From contig NZ_MKVA01000003.1 of the NCBI RefSeq assembly GCF_001899075.1, positions 186,001 through 250,000 on the forward strand: 64,000 nucleotides of DNA. The letters are read 5' to 3'. Position numbers and translations under genes: made by a program. The DNA is from Devosia sp. 67-54 (GTDB lineage Bacteria > Pseudomonadota > Alphaproteobacteria > Rhizobiales > Devosiaceae). The notes under the pieces are model-generated. The model had not been told where the DNA came from, made no database searches, and worked only from the letters and a program-made list of their open reading frames with translations. The stretch's first letter is position 1. Every line of letters begins with the position of its first letter. Below are positions 42,109 through 49,642 of this stretch, one piece after another.

Positions 42109-42444
42109 GTGACGGTGCTGATCCCGATCCTCGACCCGGATATTTGCGCCTGCCTCGGCGAGGTCATCGACCCCGAGCTCGGCATCAACATCGTCGATCT
42201 CGGCCTCGTGCTGTCGGCCACCCGGTCCGGCGCCGCGATCGAAATCGTCTTCACGCTGACCAGCCGGGCTTGCCCGCTCGGCAGCCTGATCCGCGACGAT
42301 GTGCGCGAGCGGCTCGGCGCCGCATTTCCCGACGCCGAAACCATCGACGTGCGGCTGGTGTGGGATCCCCCATGGTCTGAGGACATGGTGAGCGATCACG
42401 GCTTCGAGCTGCTGGGAATGACGCGAACAAGGAATTATGCCTGA
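42109..42444 (+). CDS. DUF59/MIP18-family protein (iron-sulfur assembly type), module A
   Basis: This 111-residue protein has the hallmark VIDPELGINIVDLGLV motif of the DUF59 family (PaaD, SufT and MIP18 relatives), a TSRACPLG segment with the conserved Cys, and a WDPPWSEDM end. Members help insert or mature Fe-S clusters in specific targets. The GTG start at 42109 has GAAGG upstream. It overlaps the next gene's start by one base. A paralogue with the same layout is at 58783. This is the first gene of an operon DUF59, DUF2249, membrane protein, Crp-Fnr. Confidence 0.85.
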   Translation: MTVLIPILDPDICACLGEVIDPELGINIVDLGLVLSATRSGAAIEIVFTLTSRACPLGSLIRDDVRERLGAAFPDAETIDVRLVWDPPWSEDMVSDHGFELLGMTRTRNYA

Positions 42445-42695
42445 TGTGCAACGACTGCCAAGCGACCGACACCACCATCGACGTGCGCGTGATCGCGCCG
42501 CGCCTGCGCCACCCGATGATCTTCAGCACCTTCGACAACCTGCTGCCGGGCGAATTCTTCCGCATCGTCAACGATCACGATCCGCGCCCGCTGTTCTACC
42601 AGTTCAGCACCGAATATCCGGGCAGCTTCGAGTGGACCTACGAGAAGTCGGGACCTGAGGTGTGGCAGGTCAAGATTGACCGCATCGCCTCCTAG
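42444..42695 (+). CDS. DUF2249-domain protein, module A
   Basis: This 83-residue single-domain DUF2249 protein has a TIDVRVIAPRLRHP strand, the NHD-type core (FRIVNDHDPRPLFYQF) and the ending WTYEKSGPEVWQVKI. The family is abundant in denitrifiers and nitric-oxide-responsive operons, but its biochemical role is not settled. It has Cys near the start (MCNDCQ), absent from the paralogue at 61023. Its end overlaps the next gene by 20 bases, so translation is coupled. Confidence 0.85.
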   Translation: MCNDCQATDTTIDVRVIAPRLRHPMIFSTFDNLLPGEFFRIVNDHDPRPLFYQFSTEYPGSFEWTYEKSGPEVWQVKIDRIAS

Positions 42696-43791
42696 CCAGG
42701 ACGCAACCCGTCTCGCACGTACGGCGAACGTCGTTCTCCTCGGGCTCGCCGGTGCCGCCGCAATGGCGGGCCTCTGGGGTGGTCTCGTCCGCCTCGGCCT
42801 GCCGCTGGAGGGAGACGCCGTCGCCGAAATCCACGGACCGCTCATGGTCTGCGGCCTGTTCGGCACGGTGATCTCGCTCGAACGCGCCGTCGCGCTCGAG
42901 CGGCGCTGGGCGCTGGTCGCGCCGCTGGCCTTCGCGGCGGGCGGCGTGTGCTGCCTGCTCGGCGCGCCGGCTGCCGGGGCGGGGCTCTTTCTTGCCGGCG
43001 GGCTGGTGCTGTTCGCCGCCTCGGTGGCCGTCTTCCTGCTGCAGCGCGCGCTGTTCACCTTCAGCCTCGCCGTCGGGGCCTTCTGCATGGCGGCCGGCGA
43101 TTTCGTCTGGATGCTGTCGGCCGATGCCCGCGCCAGCGTCGGCCTGTGGATCGCCTTCTTCGTCGGCACCATCGCCGCCGAACGGCTGGAGCTGAGCCGC
43201 ACCCTGCGGCCTGGCGAGCTCAGCCGCACGGCCTTTGCCGGGCTGCTGTGCCTGCTGGTCATCGGCGCGGCGCTCGGTATCGACAGCCTGTCCGGGCGCT
43301 GGCTGCTGGGCGGTGCGCTGCTCGGGCTCGCCGTCTGGCTCTGTCGCTACGACGTCGCGCGGCGCGTCATCCGGCGCCCCGGCGCCTCCCGCTTCTTCGC
43401 CACGGGCATGCTCGCCGGCTATGTCTGGCTGGCGGTGTCGGGCGGCCTGCTGCTGTTCGGCGACGACCTCGACCGCGCCTACGACCTGCAATTGCACACC
43501 GTATTCCTCGGCTTCGTGCTGTCGATGCTGATGGCGCACGCGCTCATCATCCTGCCGGCGGTGCTCGGCATCCATCTGAGCTTCAGCCCGTCGCTCTATT
43601 GGCCGCTGGCGCTGCTGCATCTGTCGCTGCTGCTGCGCCTGCTGGGCGGCACCGTCGGCCCCGACTCGCTGCGCCTGCTGAGCGGACCGGTTACCGTCGC
43701 CAGCCTCGCGGCGTTCGTCGTGCTGGTCGTCTGGACGCAATGGCGGTTGCGACGGAATCGACCATTGCCGCGCCCGCTGTCGCTGCCATAG
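42676..43791 (+). CDS. Polytopic membrane protein, NnrS/heme-copper-oxidase-like, module A
   Basis: This 371-residue protein has about 10-12 predicted membrane helices covering most of its length. Two His-containing helices are conserved-looking: AEIHGPLMVCGLFGTV and LQLHTVFLGFVLSMLMAHALI. This is reminiscent of the haem- or copper-binding helices of NnrS and oxidase subunit I, though no full match is claimed. The TTG start at 42676 overlaps the DUF2249 gene. The role is unknown. Its place between DUF2249 and an NnrR-like regulator suggests nitric-oxide or nitrite-related stress at the membrane (inference). Confidence 0.65.
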   Translation: MTASPPSQDATRLARTANVVLLGLAGAAAMAGLWGGLVRLGLPLEGDAVAEIHGPLMVCGLFGTVISLERAVALERRWALVAPLAFAAGGVCCLLGAPAAGAGLFLAGGLVLFAASVAVFLLQRALFTFSLAVGAFCMAAGDFVWMLSADARASVGLWIAFFVGTIAAERLELSRTLRPGELSRTAFAGLLCLLVIGAALGIDSLSGRWLLGGALLGLAVWLCRYDVARRVIRRPGASRFFATGMLAGYVWLAVSGGLLLFGDDLDRAYDLQLHTVFLGFVLSMLMAHALIILPAVLGIHLSFSPSLYWPLALLHLSLLLRLLGGTVGPDSLRLLSGPVTVASLAAFVVLVVWTQWRLRRNRPLPRPLSLP

Positions 43792-43828
43792 CTTGGCGCC
43801 ATGCGAGTGGCCCTGGAGGTCGACCGTC

Positions 43829-44533
43829 ATGCTTGACCGCACGCTGATCCGCGATCTTGCCCTGTTTGCCCGCCTGGACGATGCCGCCCTCGACGACGTG
43901 CTGTCGGAGGCCGGCAGCCAGCGTTATGCCGCCGGCGACGTGGTGTTCGAGCAAGGGGAAATCGCCGAGCGCTTCTTCGTCCTGCTGCATGGCCGCCTGC
44001 GGGTCACGCAGATGACCTCGGAGGGCCAGCAGATCGTCATCCGCATGGTCGCGCCCGGCGACCTCTTCGGCATCGCCAGGGTCATGCAGCGGCCGGACTA
44101 TCCCGGCACCGCCACGGCCGTGCTGGAGAGCGTGGCGCTGGCCTGGCCGATGTCGGCGTGGTCCACCGTGGTCGACGGCCATCCGGCCTTCGCGGTGAAC
44201 GCCATGCAGATCATGGGAGAGCGGCTGCAGGAGGCGCAGCTGCGCATCCGGGAGTTCTCGACCGAGGCGGTCGAGCGCCGTGTCGGCCACGCCGTGCTCC
44301 GGCTCGCCCGGCAGTCGGGCTATCCCGAGGACGACGGGGTACGGATCGATTTCCCCATCTCCAAGCAGGATATCGCCGAAATGACCGGAACCACGCTCCA
44401 CACCGTGTCGCGCATTCTTACCGCCTGGGAGGCGGCTGGTCTGGTCAGCACCGGCCGGCAGAAGCTGCTCGTCAGGAACCCGCATCATCTGCTGCTCATC
44501 GCCGACGGCGTCGAGGCGGCGCTGGCGAAATAG
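43829..44533 (+). CDS. Crp/Fnr-family regulator, NnrR/Dnr-like
   Basis: This 234-residue regulator has a cyclic-nucleotide-fold sensor (GDVVFEQGEIAERFFVLLHGRLRV), a long dimer helix and a winged helix. The recognition helix reads TTLHTVSRILTAWE, with His191 where FNR and FixK have Glu. It has no cysteines at all, so it cannot carry an FNR-type iron-sulfur cluster. This fits the NnrR/Dnr group that responds to nitric oxide. The start at 43829 is set by GGAGG upstream. It ends an operon controlled by a TTGC...GCAA box, so it probably regulates itself. Confidence 0.8.
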   Translation: MLDRTLIRDLALFARLDDAALDDVLSEAGSQRYAAGDVVFEQGEIAERFFVLLHGRLRVTQMTSEGQQIVIRMVAPGDLFGIARVMQRPDYPGTATAVLESVALAWPMSAWSTVVDGHPAFAVNAMQIMGERLQEAQLRIREFSTEAVERRVGHAVLRLARQSGYPEDDGVRIDFPISKQDIAEMTGTTLHTVSRILTAWEAAGLVSTGRQKLLVRNPHHLLLIADGVEAALAK

Positions 44534-44744
44534 GGCGGTTCTCGATGGCGCGCACGATCGCCGCCCGCAGCGCCGCGCGATTGTAGCCGTGCTCGTCCGC
44601 CGAATCCGCGAGGCTGTGGAAATCGGCGATCGGGCAGCCGATGCAATGCAGGTGCCAGTCGATGAACACGCGGATGGTGCGCGGCCAGATGCGCATGATC
44701 TCGTTCAGCGACAGGGTGTCAAGGACAGTGCTGGGGTCGGCCAT
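44496..44744 (-). CDS. DUF1858-type redox-disulfide small protein
   Basis: This 82-residue protein matches the DUF1858 domain. The pattern LSLNEIMRIWPRTIRVF is followed by HCIGCP, the CxxC-like redox pair of this family, and then a helical end with an arginine-rich tail. Members occur with hybrid cluster protein and nitrogen-oxide metabolism. The start at 44744 has GGAGG upstream. A TTGC...GCAA box is centred 57.5 bases away. Its 3' end overlaps the convergent Crp-Fnr gene by 38 bases. Confidence 0.75.
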   Translation of the reverse strand: MADPSTVLDTLSLNEIMRIWPRTIRVFIDWHLHCIGCPIADFHSLADSADEHGYNRAALRAAIVRAIENRPISPAPPRRRRR

Positions 44745-44794
44745 CGCAGCTCCTCCATGAACCGGAAAGCCTAGCCCGCTGCCCGGCGCTGTCC

Positions 44795-44808
44795 TTGCGC
44801 CCGCGCAA
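44795..44808. promoter_or_regulatory. Crp/Fnr box for DUF1858 gene, TTGCGCCCGCGCAA
   Basis: This TTGC-N6-GCAA palindrome is centred 57.5 bases from the leftward DUF1858 start. The divergent gene has a separate box 64 bases away. Confidence 0.65.
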
Positions 44809-44858
44809 ACACCGCCGAAAAAGTCCCGCTGCCGCCGCTGCGACTTTCGTCGCCGTCC

Positions 44859-44872
44859 TTGATCTGGCGCAA
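44859..44872. promoter_or_regulatory. Crp/Fnr box for the 122-residue protein gene, TTGATCTGGCGCAA
   Basis: This mixed-class box (TTGA left half, GCAA right half) is centred 98.5 bases upstream of the ATG at 44964. That is further than the other boxes, so the transcript probably has a longer leader of about 57 bases. Confidence 0.6.
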
Positions 44873-44963
44873 AGTTCGTCACCGGGGCCGGGCGTATGCG
44901 ACCTCCATCGCCCGTCGCGCGCTGCCCGCCGCGCGCGGGACTGCACCGGCAAGGAGGTGATCG

Positions 44964-45332
44964 ATGACGCGCGCCGCAATCTGTCATGTCCAGCTCGAGC
45001 TCGACCGCGAACCGCAGCATCCCTTCGGCGAGCGCGGCCGCCTCTACAACCTCTACGTGCCGCTGCGCTCCGACGGCAGCGTCGACGCCGAGGCGCTGCG
45101 CCGCGGCCATGGCTGCTGCCACGGCACCCGGCTGCGCTCCGGACACCGGCCGGTGGGCGGCAGGATCAGGCTCGGCGACGGCGGCGAGCTGGTGCTCGAA
45201 TATGATGGCGGCCCGCTGTTCCGCTCGGTCCTCGCGCTCGACGCCCCGCTCGCCGTCGGCGCCTCCATCCCCGTCACCGAGGCCAATGGCGAGGCGCACC
45301 GCTTCCAGGTGATCGCGGTGCGGCCCGTATGA
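44964..45332 (+). CDS. Uncharacterised 122-residue protein of the FixK-type regulon
   Basis: No family is recognised with confidence. The protein looks soluble and beta-rich, with an RRGHGCCHGTRLRSG segment containing adjacent cysteines flanked by histidines that could bind metal or haem. There is no signal peptide. The start ATG at 44964 is fixed by AAGGAGGTG at 44951-44959. It is followed after 83 bases by the DUF4342 gene, which has its own box. The presence of two nearby Crp-Fnr boxes argues that it is a real low-oxygen gene. Confidence 0.6.
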   Translation: MTRAAICHVQLELDREPQHPFGERGRLYNLYVPLRSDGSVDAEALRRGHGCCHGTRLRSGHRPVGGRIRLGDGGELVLEYDGGPLFRSVLALDAPLAVGASIPVTEANGEAHRFQVIAVRPV

Positions 45333-45345
45333 GCGCCGCGCCCGC

Positions 45346-45359
45346 TTGAGCCAGATCAA
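45346..45359. promoter_or_regulatory. FNR/FixK-type box for DUF4342 gene, TTGAGCCAGATCAA
   Basis: This TTGA-N6-TCAA box is centred 63.5 bases before the ATG at 45416. Confidence 0.65.
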
Positions 45360-45415
45360 GTCCGCCGCCGCGGCGGCGTCTATTGTGCGTCCAAGTGCTG
45401 CCGAAGGAGGGCTTA

Positions 45416-45757
45416 ATGAGCGACGACACCAAGACCGCATGGAAGACCTTCGTCGAGGAAATCGAGGTCTCCGGCAAGCACCTGCTGGACGAGCTCAACC
45501 GCCTGATGGCCGAAGGCAATGTGCGCAAGCTCGTGGTCAAGAGCAGCGACGGCGACGTGTTCCTCACCCTGCCGCTGACGGCGGGCGCCGTCGCCGGCGG
45601 CATCGTGACGCTCGGCGCGCCCTGGCTCGCGATCCTTGCGACCGTCGCCGGGCTTCTCGCCAAGGTCAACGTCGAGATCACCCGCGACGACACGCCGGCG
45701 CAACCCGCCCGCCAGCCGGACGCGCCGGCGCCGGCCCCGCCCGAAACGCCGCGGTGA
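45416..45757 (+). CDS. DUF4342-domain protein with one hydrophobic segment
   Basis: This 113-residue protein has the DUF4342 layout. An N-terminal amphipathic part (FVEEIEVSGKHLLDELNRLMAEGNVRKLVV, described by position: residues about 10-40) is followed by a hydrophobic hairpin (LPLTAGAVAGGIVTLGAPWL) and a proline-rich tail. Members of this family occur mainly in Firmicutes but also in proteobacteria, and their function is unknown. The ATG at 45416 has AAGGAGG upstream. A FixK-type box precedes it. Confidence 0.7.
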   Translation: MSDDTKTAWKTFVEEIEVSGKHLLDELNRLMAEGNVRKLVVKSSDGDVFLTLPLTAGAVAGGIVTLGAPWLAILATVAGLLAKVNVEITRDDTPAQPARQPDAPAPAPPETPR

Positions 45758-45819
45758 CGGGCGGCCCCCCAGCCCGCGCGGTGGAAGGGCGCGACATGCG
45801 CGCCCTCCCGCCTCGCCGC

Positions 45820-46281
45820 CTATTGCGGCCGCGACTTCACCCAGCCGATCATCTCGGCGATCTCCGCCGCCTGTCCGTCCAGGATCCGCTGGGCCAGCGC
45901 CCGGGCCCACGGATCCTTGCCGTGCGCCAGCTCGGCCCGGGCCATGTCGACGGCGCCCTGATGGTGCGGAATCATGGAGCAGATGAAGGCCGCATCGATG
46001 TCGGCGACCTGCATGCCCTCGTCCATGTTGGCGTGCATCTCCTGCATGCCCTGCATGAGGTCCCGGTGCGCGGCGTCCAGGTCGCCGGCGCCGGTCATGT
46101 CCATGCCGCTCATGTCCATGCCCCCGGCCGCCATGTGGTCCATATGCGCGTCGGCGGCGGCCGTCGTCCGGCAGGCGTCGGGCAGGCTGCGTCCCGCTTC
46201 GGTGTCGGCCGGCCGGGCCGGTGCGGCGAGCAGCAGCAATGTCGCGCCCGCCAGGGCCGCGCGTGCGAATGTACGAATCAT
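45820..46281 (-). CDS. Exported DUF305 protein, Met/His-rich
   Basis: This 153-residue periplasmic protein has a signal peptide (AALAGATLLLLAAPARPA) and a DUF305 domain. The core motif AAFICSMIPHHQGAVDMA is diagnostic. The N-terminal half is rich in Met and His (DAHMDHMAAGGMDMSGMDM), a common copper-binding composition. The start at 46281 has AGGAGA upstream. It shares orientation with the next small exported protein and lies beside the cbb3 operon, so a role in copper handling for the oxidase is plausible. Confidence 0.82.
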   Translation of the reverse strand: MIRTFARAALAGATLLLLAAPARPADTEAGRSLPDACRTTAAADAHMDHMAAGGMDMSGMDMTGAGDLDAAHRDLMQGMQEMHANMDEGMQVADIDAAFICSMIPHHQGAVDMARAELAHGKDPWARALAQRILDGQAAEIAEMIGWVKSRPQ

Positions 46282-46343
46282 GTCGAAACTTCTCCTGAGT
46301 TGAGTGCTACGGATCTGCGGCCGCGACGGGCCGCCTGCGCGCC

Positions 46344-46736
46344 TCAGCTCAGGGTCGGCGGCCGGAACGGCAGCGACGCGACGGAGCTCGTCCGCAGCGG
46401 CGCCGGCGCCGCGACCAGGGCCGGCCGCCCGGCCGTCGGAAAGCCGATGTCGGGCGTCGGCACCACCCCGATGAAACACTGCTCCAGCACGCAGCACGCC
46501 GGCGCCGGAGCGCAGTGCGGCGCCATGCACGATGCGTCGTGCGACATGTGCTGCATCTGCGGCGCCCCCGCCGTCATGGTCATGCCGGCCGGCATCGCCT
46601 CCGCCATTGCCCCCGCATCGAGCGCCATCGCCATGGCCGCTTCATGCGCGGCCACCCCCAGCGACAGCAGCGCGGCGACGAACGCCACGCGCAGCAGGCG
46701 TCCGCCCCGCGCCAGCGCCCGGTCGAGCCATCGCAT
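46344..46736 (-). CDS. Small exported Met/His/Cys-rich protein
   Basis: This protein of about 130 residues has an N-terminal hydrophobic segment (LLRVAFVAALLSLGVAA) suggesting export. The mature part is rich in Met, His and Cys (MQHMSHDASCMAPHC, APACCVLEQC) and would bind copper or another soft metal. I recognise no family. The start at 46736 is chosen because it sits just before the signal peptide. The ribosome-binding site is weak. It lies immediately before the DUF305 gene on the same strand and divergent from ccoN. Confidence 0.6.
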   Translation of the reverse strand: MRWLDRALARGGRLLRVAFVAALLSLGVAAHEAAMAMALDAGAMAEAMPAGMTMTAGAPQMQHMSHDASCMAPHCAPAPACCVLEQCFIGVVPTPDIGFPTAGRPALVAAPAPLRTSSVASLPFRPPTLS

Positions 46737-47077
46737 CCGGTTGAAACGCCACGACTTTGCGGTCGTCGCGCCCGTTGCCGCGCGCCGCCGCCCCCGCCAG
46801 AACGGGTGGCGCGAAACCACGCCTCCAGATGCAACGAACGACGACGGCCAAGCCATGCTGCGCGGTCCTTGCGACAGATGTGTCGATCCCACTGTGGCGG
46901 ATGCCGGCGTCGGCCGTCAATGCGCGACGATGCGGGCTGCGACATGAAGAACCATGTTTTAACCGCGGGGCGGTGTGTAGTGTCACGACGGGGCAGAAAG
47001 AGGGCAGTCGCGATCTGGGCGGATCGCGACGCTGCGCACACATGCGCCCCCGGCATGCAACCAGGAGGCGACGGCGC
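46737..47077. other. Divergent region between the metal-rich exported proteins and ccoN
   Basis: About 340 bases hold no supportable gene. No TTG[AC]-N6-[TG]CAA box was found here, although the oxidase operon would be expected to have one. A 24-base inverted repeat at 47007 is the main feature. Confidence 0.5.
47007..47030. promoter_or_regulatory. 9-bp inverted repeat upstream of ccoN
   Basis: GTCGCGATC and GATCGCGAC are perfect reverse complements around a six-base loop, about 48 bases before the ccoN start. It could be an operator or an mRNA hairpin in the leader. The half-site spacing does not fit FixK. Confidence 0.45.
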
Positions 47078-48730
47078 ATGGTTTCCACAATGACGGTCGG
47101 CGAGCGCCAGATGGCGCTTGGCCTGTGTGTGCTCGTGGCGCTGTGCGGCCTGTTCATGGCAGTCGCCGGCCGCAACGATCTGATGGGGCCGCAGGGCGTT
47201 GTGGTGCTGCTTGCCGGCATCCTCGGCGCCATCGTCGTGCTGCGGCGTCTCGATGCGCCGGAGCCGGGTCCGGAGCGGCTCGCGAGCTATTACGACGAGC
47301 CGATCAAGTTCGGCATCGTCGCCGCCATGGTGTGGGCCATCATCGGCATGCTGGTCGGCGACTGGGTCGCCTGGCTGCTGGCCTTCCCCAGGCTGACCTT
47401 CGCCGATGTGCCATGGGCGAGCTTCGGGCGGCTGCGCCCCATCCACACCACCGGCATCATCTTCGGCTTCGGCGGCAACGCCTTGATCGCAACGTCCATG
47501 CACGTCATGCAGCGCACCTCGCGGGCGCGGCTGCCCGACCAGTTGTCGCCGTGGTTCGTGCTCGCCGGCTACAATCTCTTCTGCGTCCTCGCCGTGTCCG
47601 GCTACCTCATCGGCGTCACGCAGTCCAAGGAATATGCCGAGCCGGAATGGTATGCCGACATCTGGCTGGTGATCGTCTGGGTCACCTATTTCATCCTCTA
47701 TCTGCGCACGCTGGCGCGCCGCCGCGAGCCGCACATCTACGTGGCCAACTGGTACTTCCTTGCCTTCATCCTGGTCGTGGCCATGCTGCACATCGTCAAC
47801 AATCTGGCGCTGCCGGTGTCGCTCAGCAGCGCCAAGAGCTACTCGCTGTTCTCCGGCGTGCAGGACGCGATGGTGCAATGGTGGTACGGCCACAACGCCG
47901 TGGCCTTCTTCCTAACCGCGGGCTTCCTCGGCATGCTCTATTACTATCTGCCCAAGCGGGCAGGGCGGCCGATCTACTCCTATCGCATGTCGATCATCGG
48001 CTTTTGGGGCATCACCTTCTTCTACGTCTGGGTGGGCTCGCACCATCTGCATTACACGGCGCTACCGCAATGGGTGCAGACGCTCGGCATGACCTTCTCG
48101 GTGATGCTGCTGGTGCCCTCCTGGATCGCCGCCGCCAATGCGCTGCTGACCCTCAACGGCGCCTGGCACAAGGTGCGCGACGACGCCACGCTGCGCTTCA
48201 TGATGGTGGCGGCGGTGTTCTACGGCCTGTCGACCTTCGAGGGCTCGTTCCTCGCCATCCAGCCGGTCAACGCGCTGTCGCACTATACCGACTGGACCAT
48301 CGCCCACGTGCATGCCGGCACGCTCGGCTGGAACGCCATGATCATCTTCGGCGCCATCTACTACCTCGTCCCGCAATTGTGGAAGCGGCCGAGCATGTAT
48401 TCGCCGCGGCTGGTCGAGGTGCACTTCTGGTTCGCCATCGCCGGGACCGTCATCTACGTCTTTGCGATGTGGAACTCCGGCATCACCCAGGGGCTGATGT
48501 GGCGCACCTACAATGACAGCGGCACGCTCGCCTATTCCTTCGTGGATTCCCTGCTCGCCATGCATCCCTACTACATCGCCCGCGCCTTCGGCGGCCTGCT
48601 CTTCCTCATCGGCACGGCGGTCGGCTGCTACAACATCTGGATGACCACGCGCACCGCGCCGGCCGCCCGCATCGCGCCGGCCGGCCAGGTGCCCGACATG
48701 CCCTCGGCGCCCGTGGTGGCTGGGGAGTAG
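47078..48730 (+). CDS. ccoN: CcoN, cbb3-type cytochrome oxidase catalytic subunit I
   Basis: This 550-residue protein with 12 or more membrane helices binds low-spin haem b, haem b3 and CuB and reduces oxygen at high affinity. His-bearing helices are visible in RPIHTTGIIFGFGGNAL, QWWYGHNAVAFFLTAG, GSHHLHYTALP and IAHVHAGTLGWNAM, the last being typical of CcoN. The ATG at 47078 follows AGGAGG. It begins the rightward operon ccoN-ccoO-ccoQ-ccoP followed by assembly genes. Confidence 0.95.
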   Translation: MVSTMTVGERQMALGLCVLVALCGLFMAVAGRNDLMGPQGVVVLLAGILGAIVVLRRLDAPEPGPERLASYYDEPIKFGIVAAMVWAIIGMLVGDWVAWLLAFPRLTFADVPWASFGRLRPIHTTGIIFGFGGNALIATSMHVMQRTSRARLPDQLSPWFVLAGYNLFCVLAVSGYLIGVTQSKEYAEPEWYADIWLVIVWVTYFILYLRTLARRREPHIYVANWYFLAFILVVAMLHIVNNLALPVSLSSAKSYSLFSGVQDAMVQWWYGHNAVAFFLTAGFLGMLYYYLPKRAGRPIYSYRMSIIGFWGITFFYVWVGSHHLHYTALPQWVQTLGMTFSVMLLVPSWIAAANALLTLNGAWHKVRDDATLRFMMVAAVFYGLSTFEGSFLAIQPVNALSHYTDWTIAHVHAGTLGWNAMIIFGAIYYLVPQLWKRPSMYSPRLVEVHFWFAIAGTVIYVFAMWNSGITQGLMWRTYNDSGTLAYSFVDSLLAMHPYYIARAFGGLLFLIGTAVGCYNIWMTTRTAPAARIAPAGQVPDMPSAPVVAGE

Positions 48731-48734
48731 CGCC

Positions 48735-49472
48735 ATGTTCAATTCGCACTACCAGCTCGAGCGCTACTCGATCGGCCTCGCCGTCGCCATCATCGTCGTC
48801 GCCAGCATCGGCGGCCTCGTCGAGATCGGCCCGCTCTTCACCATCCAGCAGACGGTGGAGGCCGCGCCGGGCATGCGCGTCTATACCCCGCTCGAGCTTG
48901 CCGGCCGCAACATCTACATGCGCGAAGGCTGCTATGCCTGTCACTCGCAGATGATCCGCACGCTGAGCGACGAGGTCGAGCGCTACGGGCCATACTCCCT
49001 CGCCGTCGAGTCGCAATACGACCACCCGATGCTGTGGGGCTCGAAGCGCACCGGTCCCGATCTCGCCCGCGTCGGCGACAAATATTCCGACCAGTGGCAG
49101 GTGGCGCACCTCACCGATCCGCGCGCCGTGGTGCCGGAATCGATCATGCCCGGCTACGCCTTCCTCGAGCGCACCAGCCTCCGGACCGACGATCTGCCGT
49201 CCAACCTCGCGGCGCTGAAGGCTCTCGGCGTCCCCTACAGCGACGAGATGGTCCACAACGCCACGACGGATGCCTATGGCCAGTCGGCGCCCGACAGCAC
49301 CGAGGCGCAGGGCGTCAAGGCCCGCTACGGCGATGCCACGGCGGTGCGCAGCTTCGACGGCAATGCTGGTGTCGTCACCGAGATGGATGCGCTGGTCGCC
49401 TACCTGCAGGTGCTGGGCAAGCTCACCGACGTGGCGCACGCCGAACCGCAACTGCAAGGAGACGCGCAATGA
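48735..49472 (+). CDS. ccoO: CcoO, membrane-bound monohaem cytochrome c subunit II of cbb3 oxidase
   Basis: This 245-residue protein has one N-terminal membrane helix (SIGLAVAIIVVASIGGL) and one c-type haem site, EGCYACHSQMIR, close to residue 70. The usual Met ligand region with GYAFLERT is present. It transfers electrons from CcoP to CcoN. The start at 48735 is four bases after the ccoN stop, and its end overlaps ccoQ. Confidence 0.95.
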   Translation: MFNSHYQLERYSIGLAVAIIVVASIGGLVEIGPLFTIQQTVEAAPGMRVYTPLELAGRNIYMREGCYACHSQMIRTLSDEVERYGPYSLAVESQYDHPMLWGSKRTGPDLARVGDKYSDQWQVAHLTDPRAVVPESIMPGYAFLERTSLRTDDLPSNLAALKALGVPYSDEMVHNATTDAYGQSAPDSTEAQGVKARYGDATAVRSFDGNAGVVTEMDALVAYLQVLGKLTDVAHAEPQLQGDAQ

Positions 49473-49642
49473 TGGGCCTCGAGCACAACCTCATGCTCGG
49501 CTTCGCCAAATCGTGGGGCCTGTTCTACCTGATCGCGCTGGCGCTGGGGGTCGTCGTCTACACCTTCTGGCCCGGCAACAGGAAGCGCTTCGAGCGCGCC
49601 AGGACCTCCATCATGAACGACGAGAGCGGGCCATGGGCGTAA
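49469..49642 (+). CDS. ccoQ: CcoQ, small cbb3 oxidase subunit IV
   Basis: This 57-residue single-helix protein (FYLIALALGVVVYTFWPG, then a basic stretch RKRFERAR) is standard for CcoQ/FixQ. The ATG at 49469 overlaps the ccoO stop, and the gene's end overlaps the ccoP start by ten bases. It stabilises the interaction of CcoP with the CcoNO core. Confidence 0.9.
   Translation: MMGLEHNLMLGFAKSWGLFYLIALALGVVVYTFWPGNRKRFERARTSIMNDESGPWA

Noticed and set aside
47007-47030. The inverted repeat before ccoN as a FixK box
   Set aside because: Its GATC-N6-GATC spacing and lack of TTG...CAA ends do not fit the Crp-Fnr consensus seen elsewhere in the window.
46944-47093. A 49-codon plus-strand frame upstream of ccoN
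   Set aside because: It has no ribosome-binding site or family signal, and overlaps the likely control region and the ccoN start.
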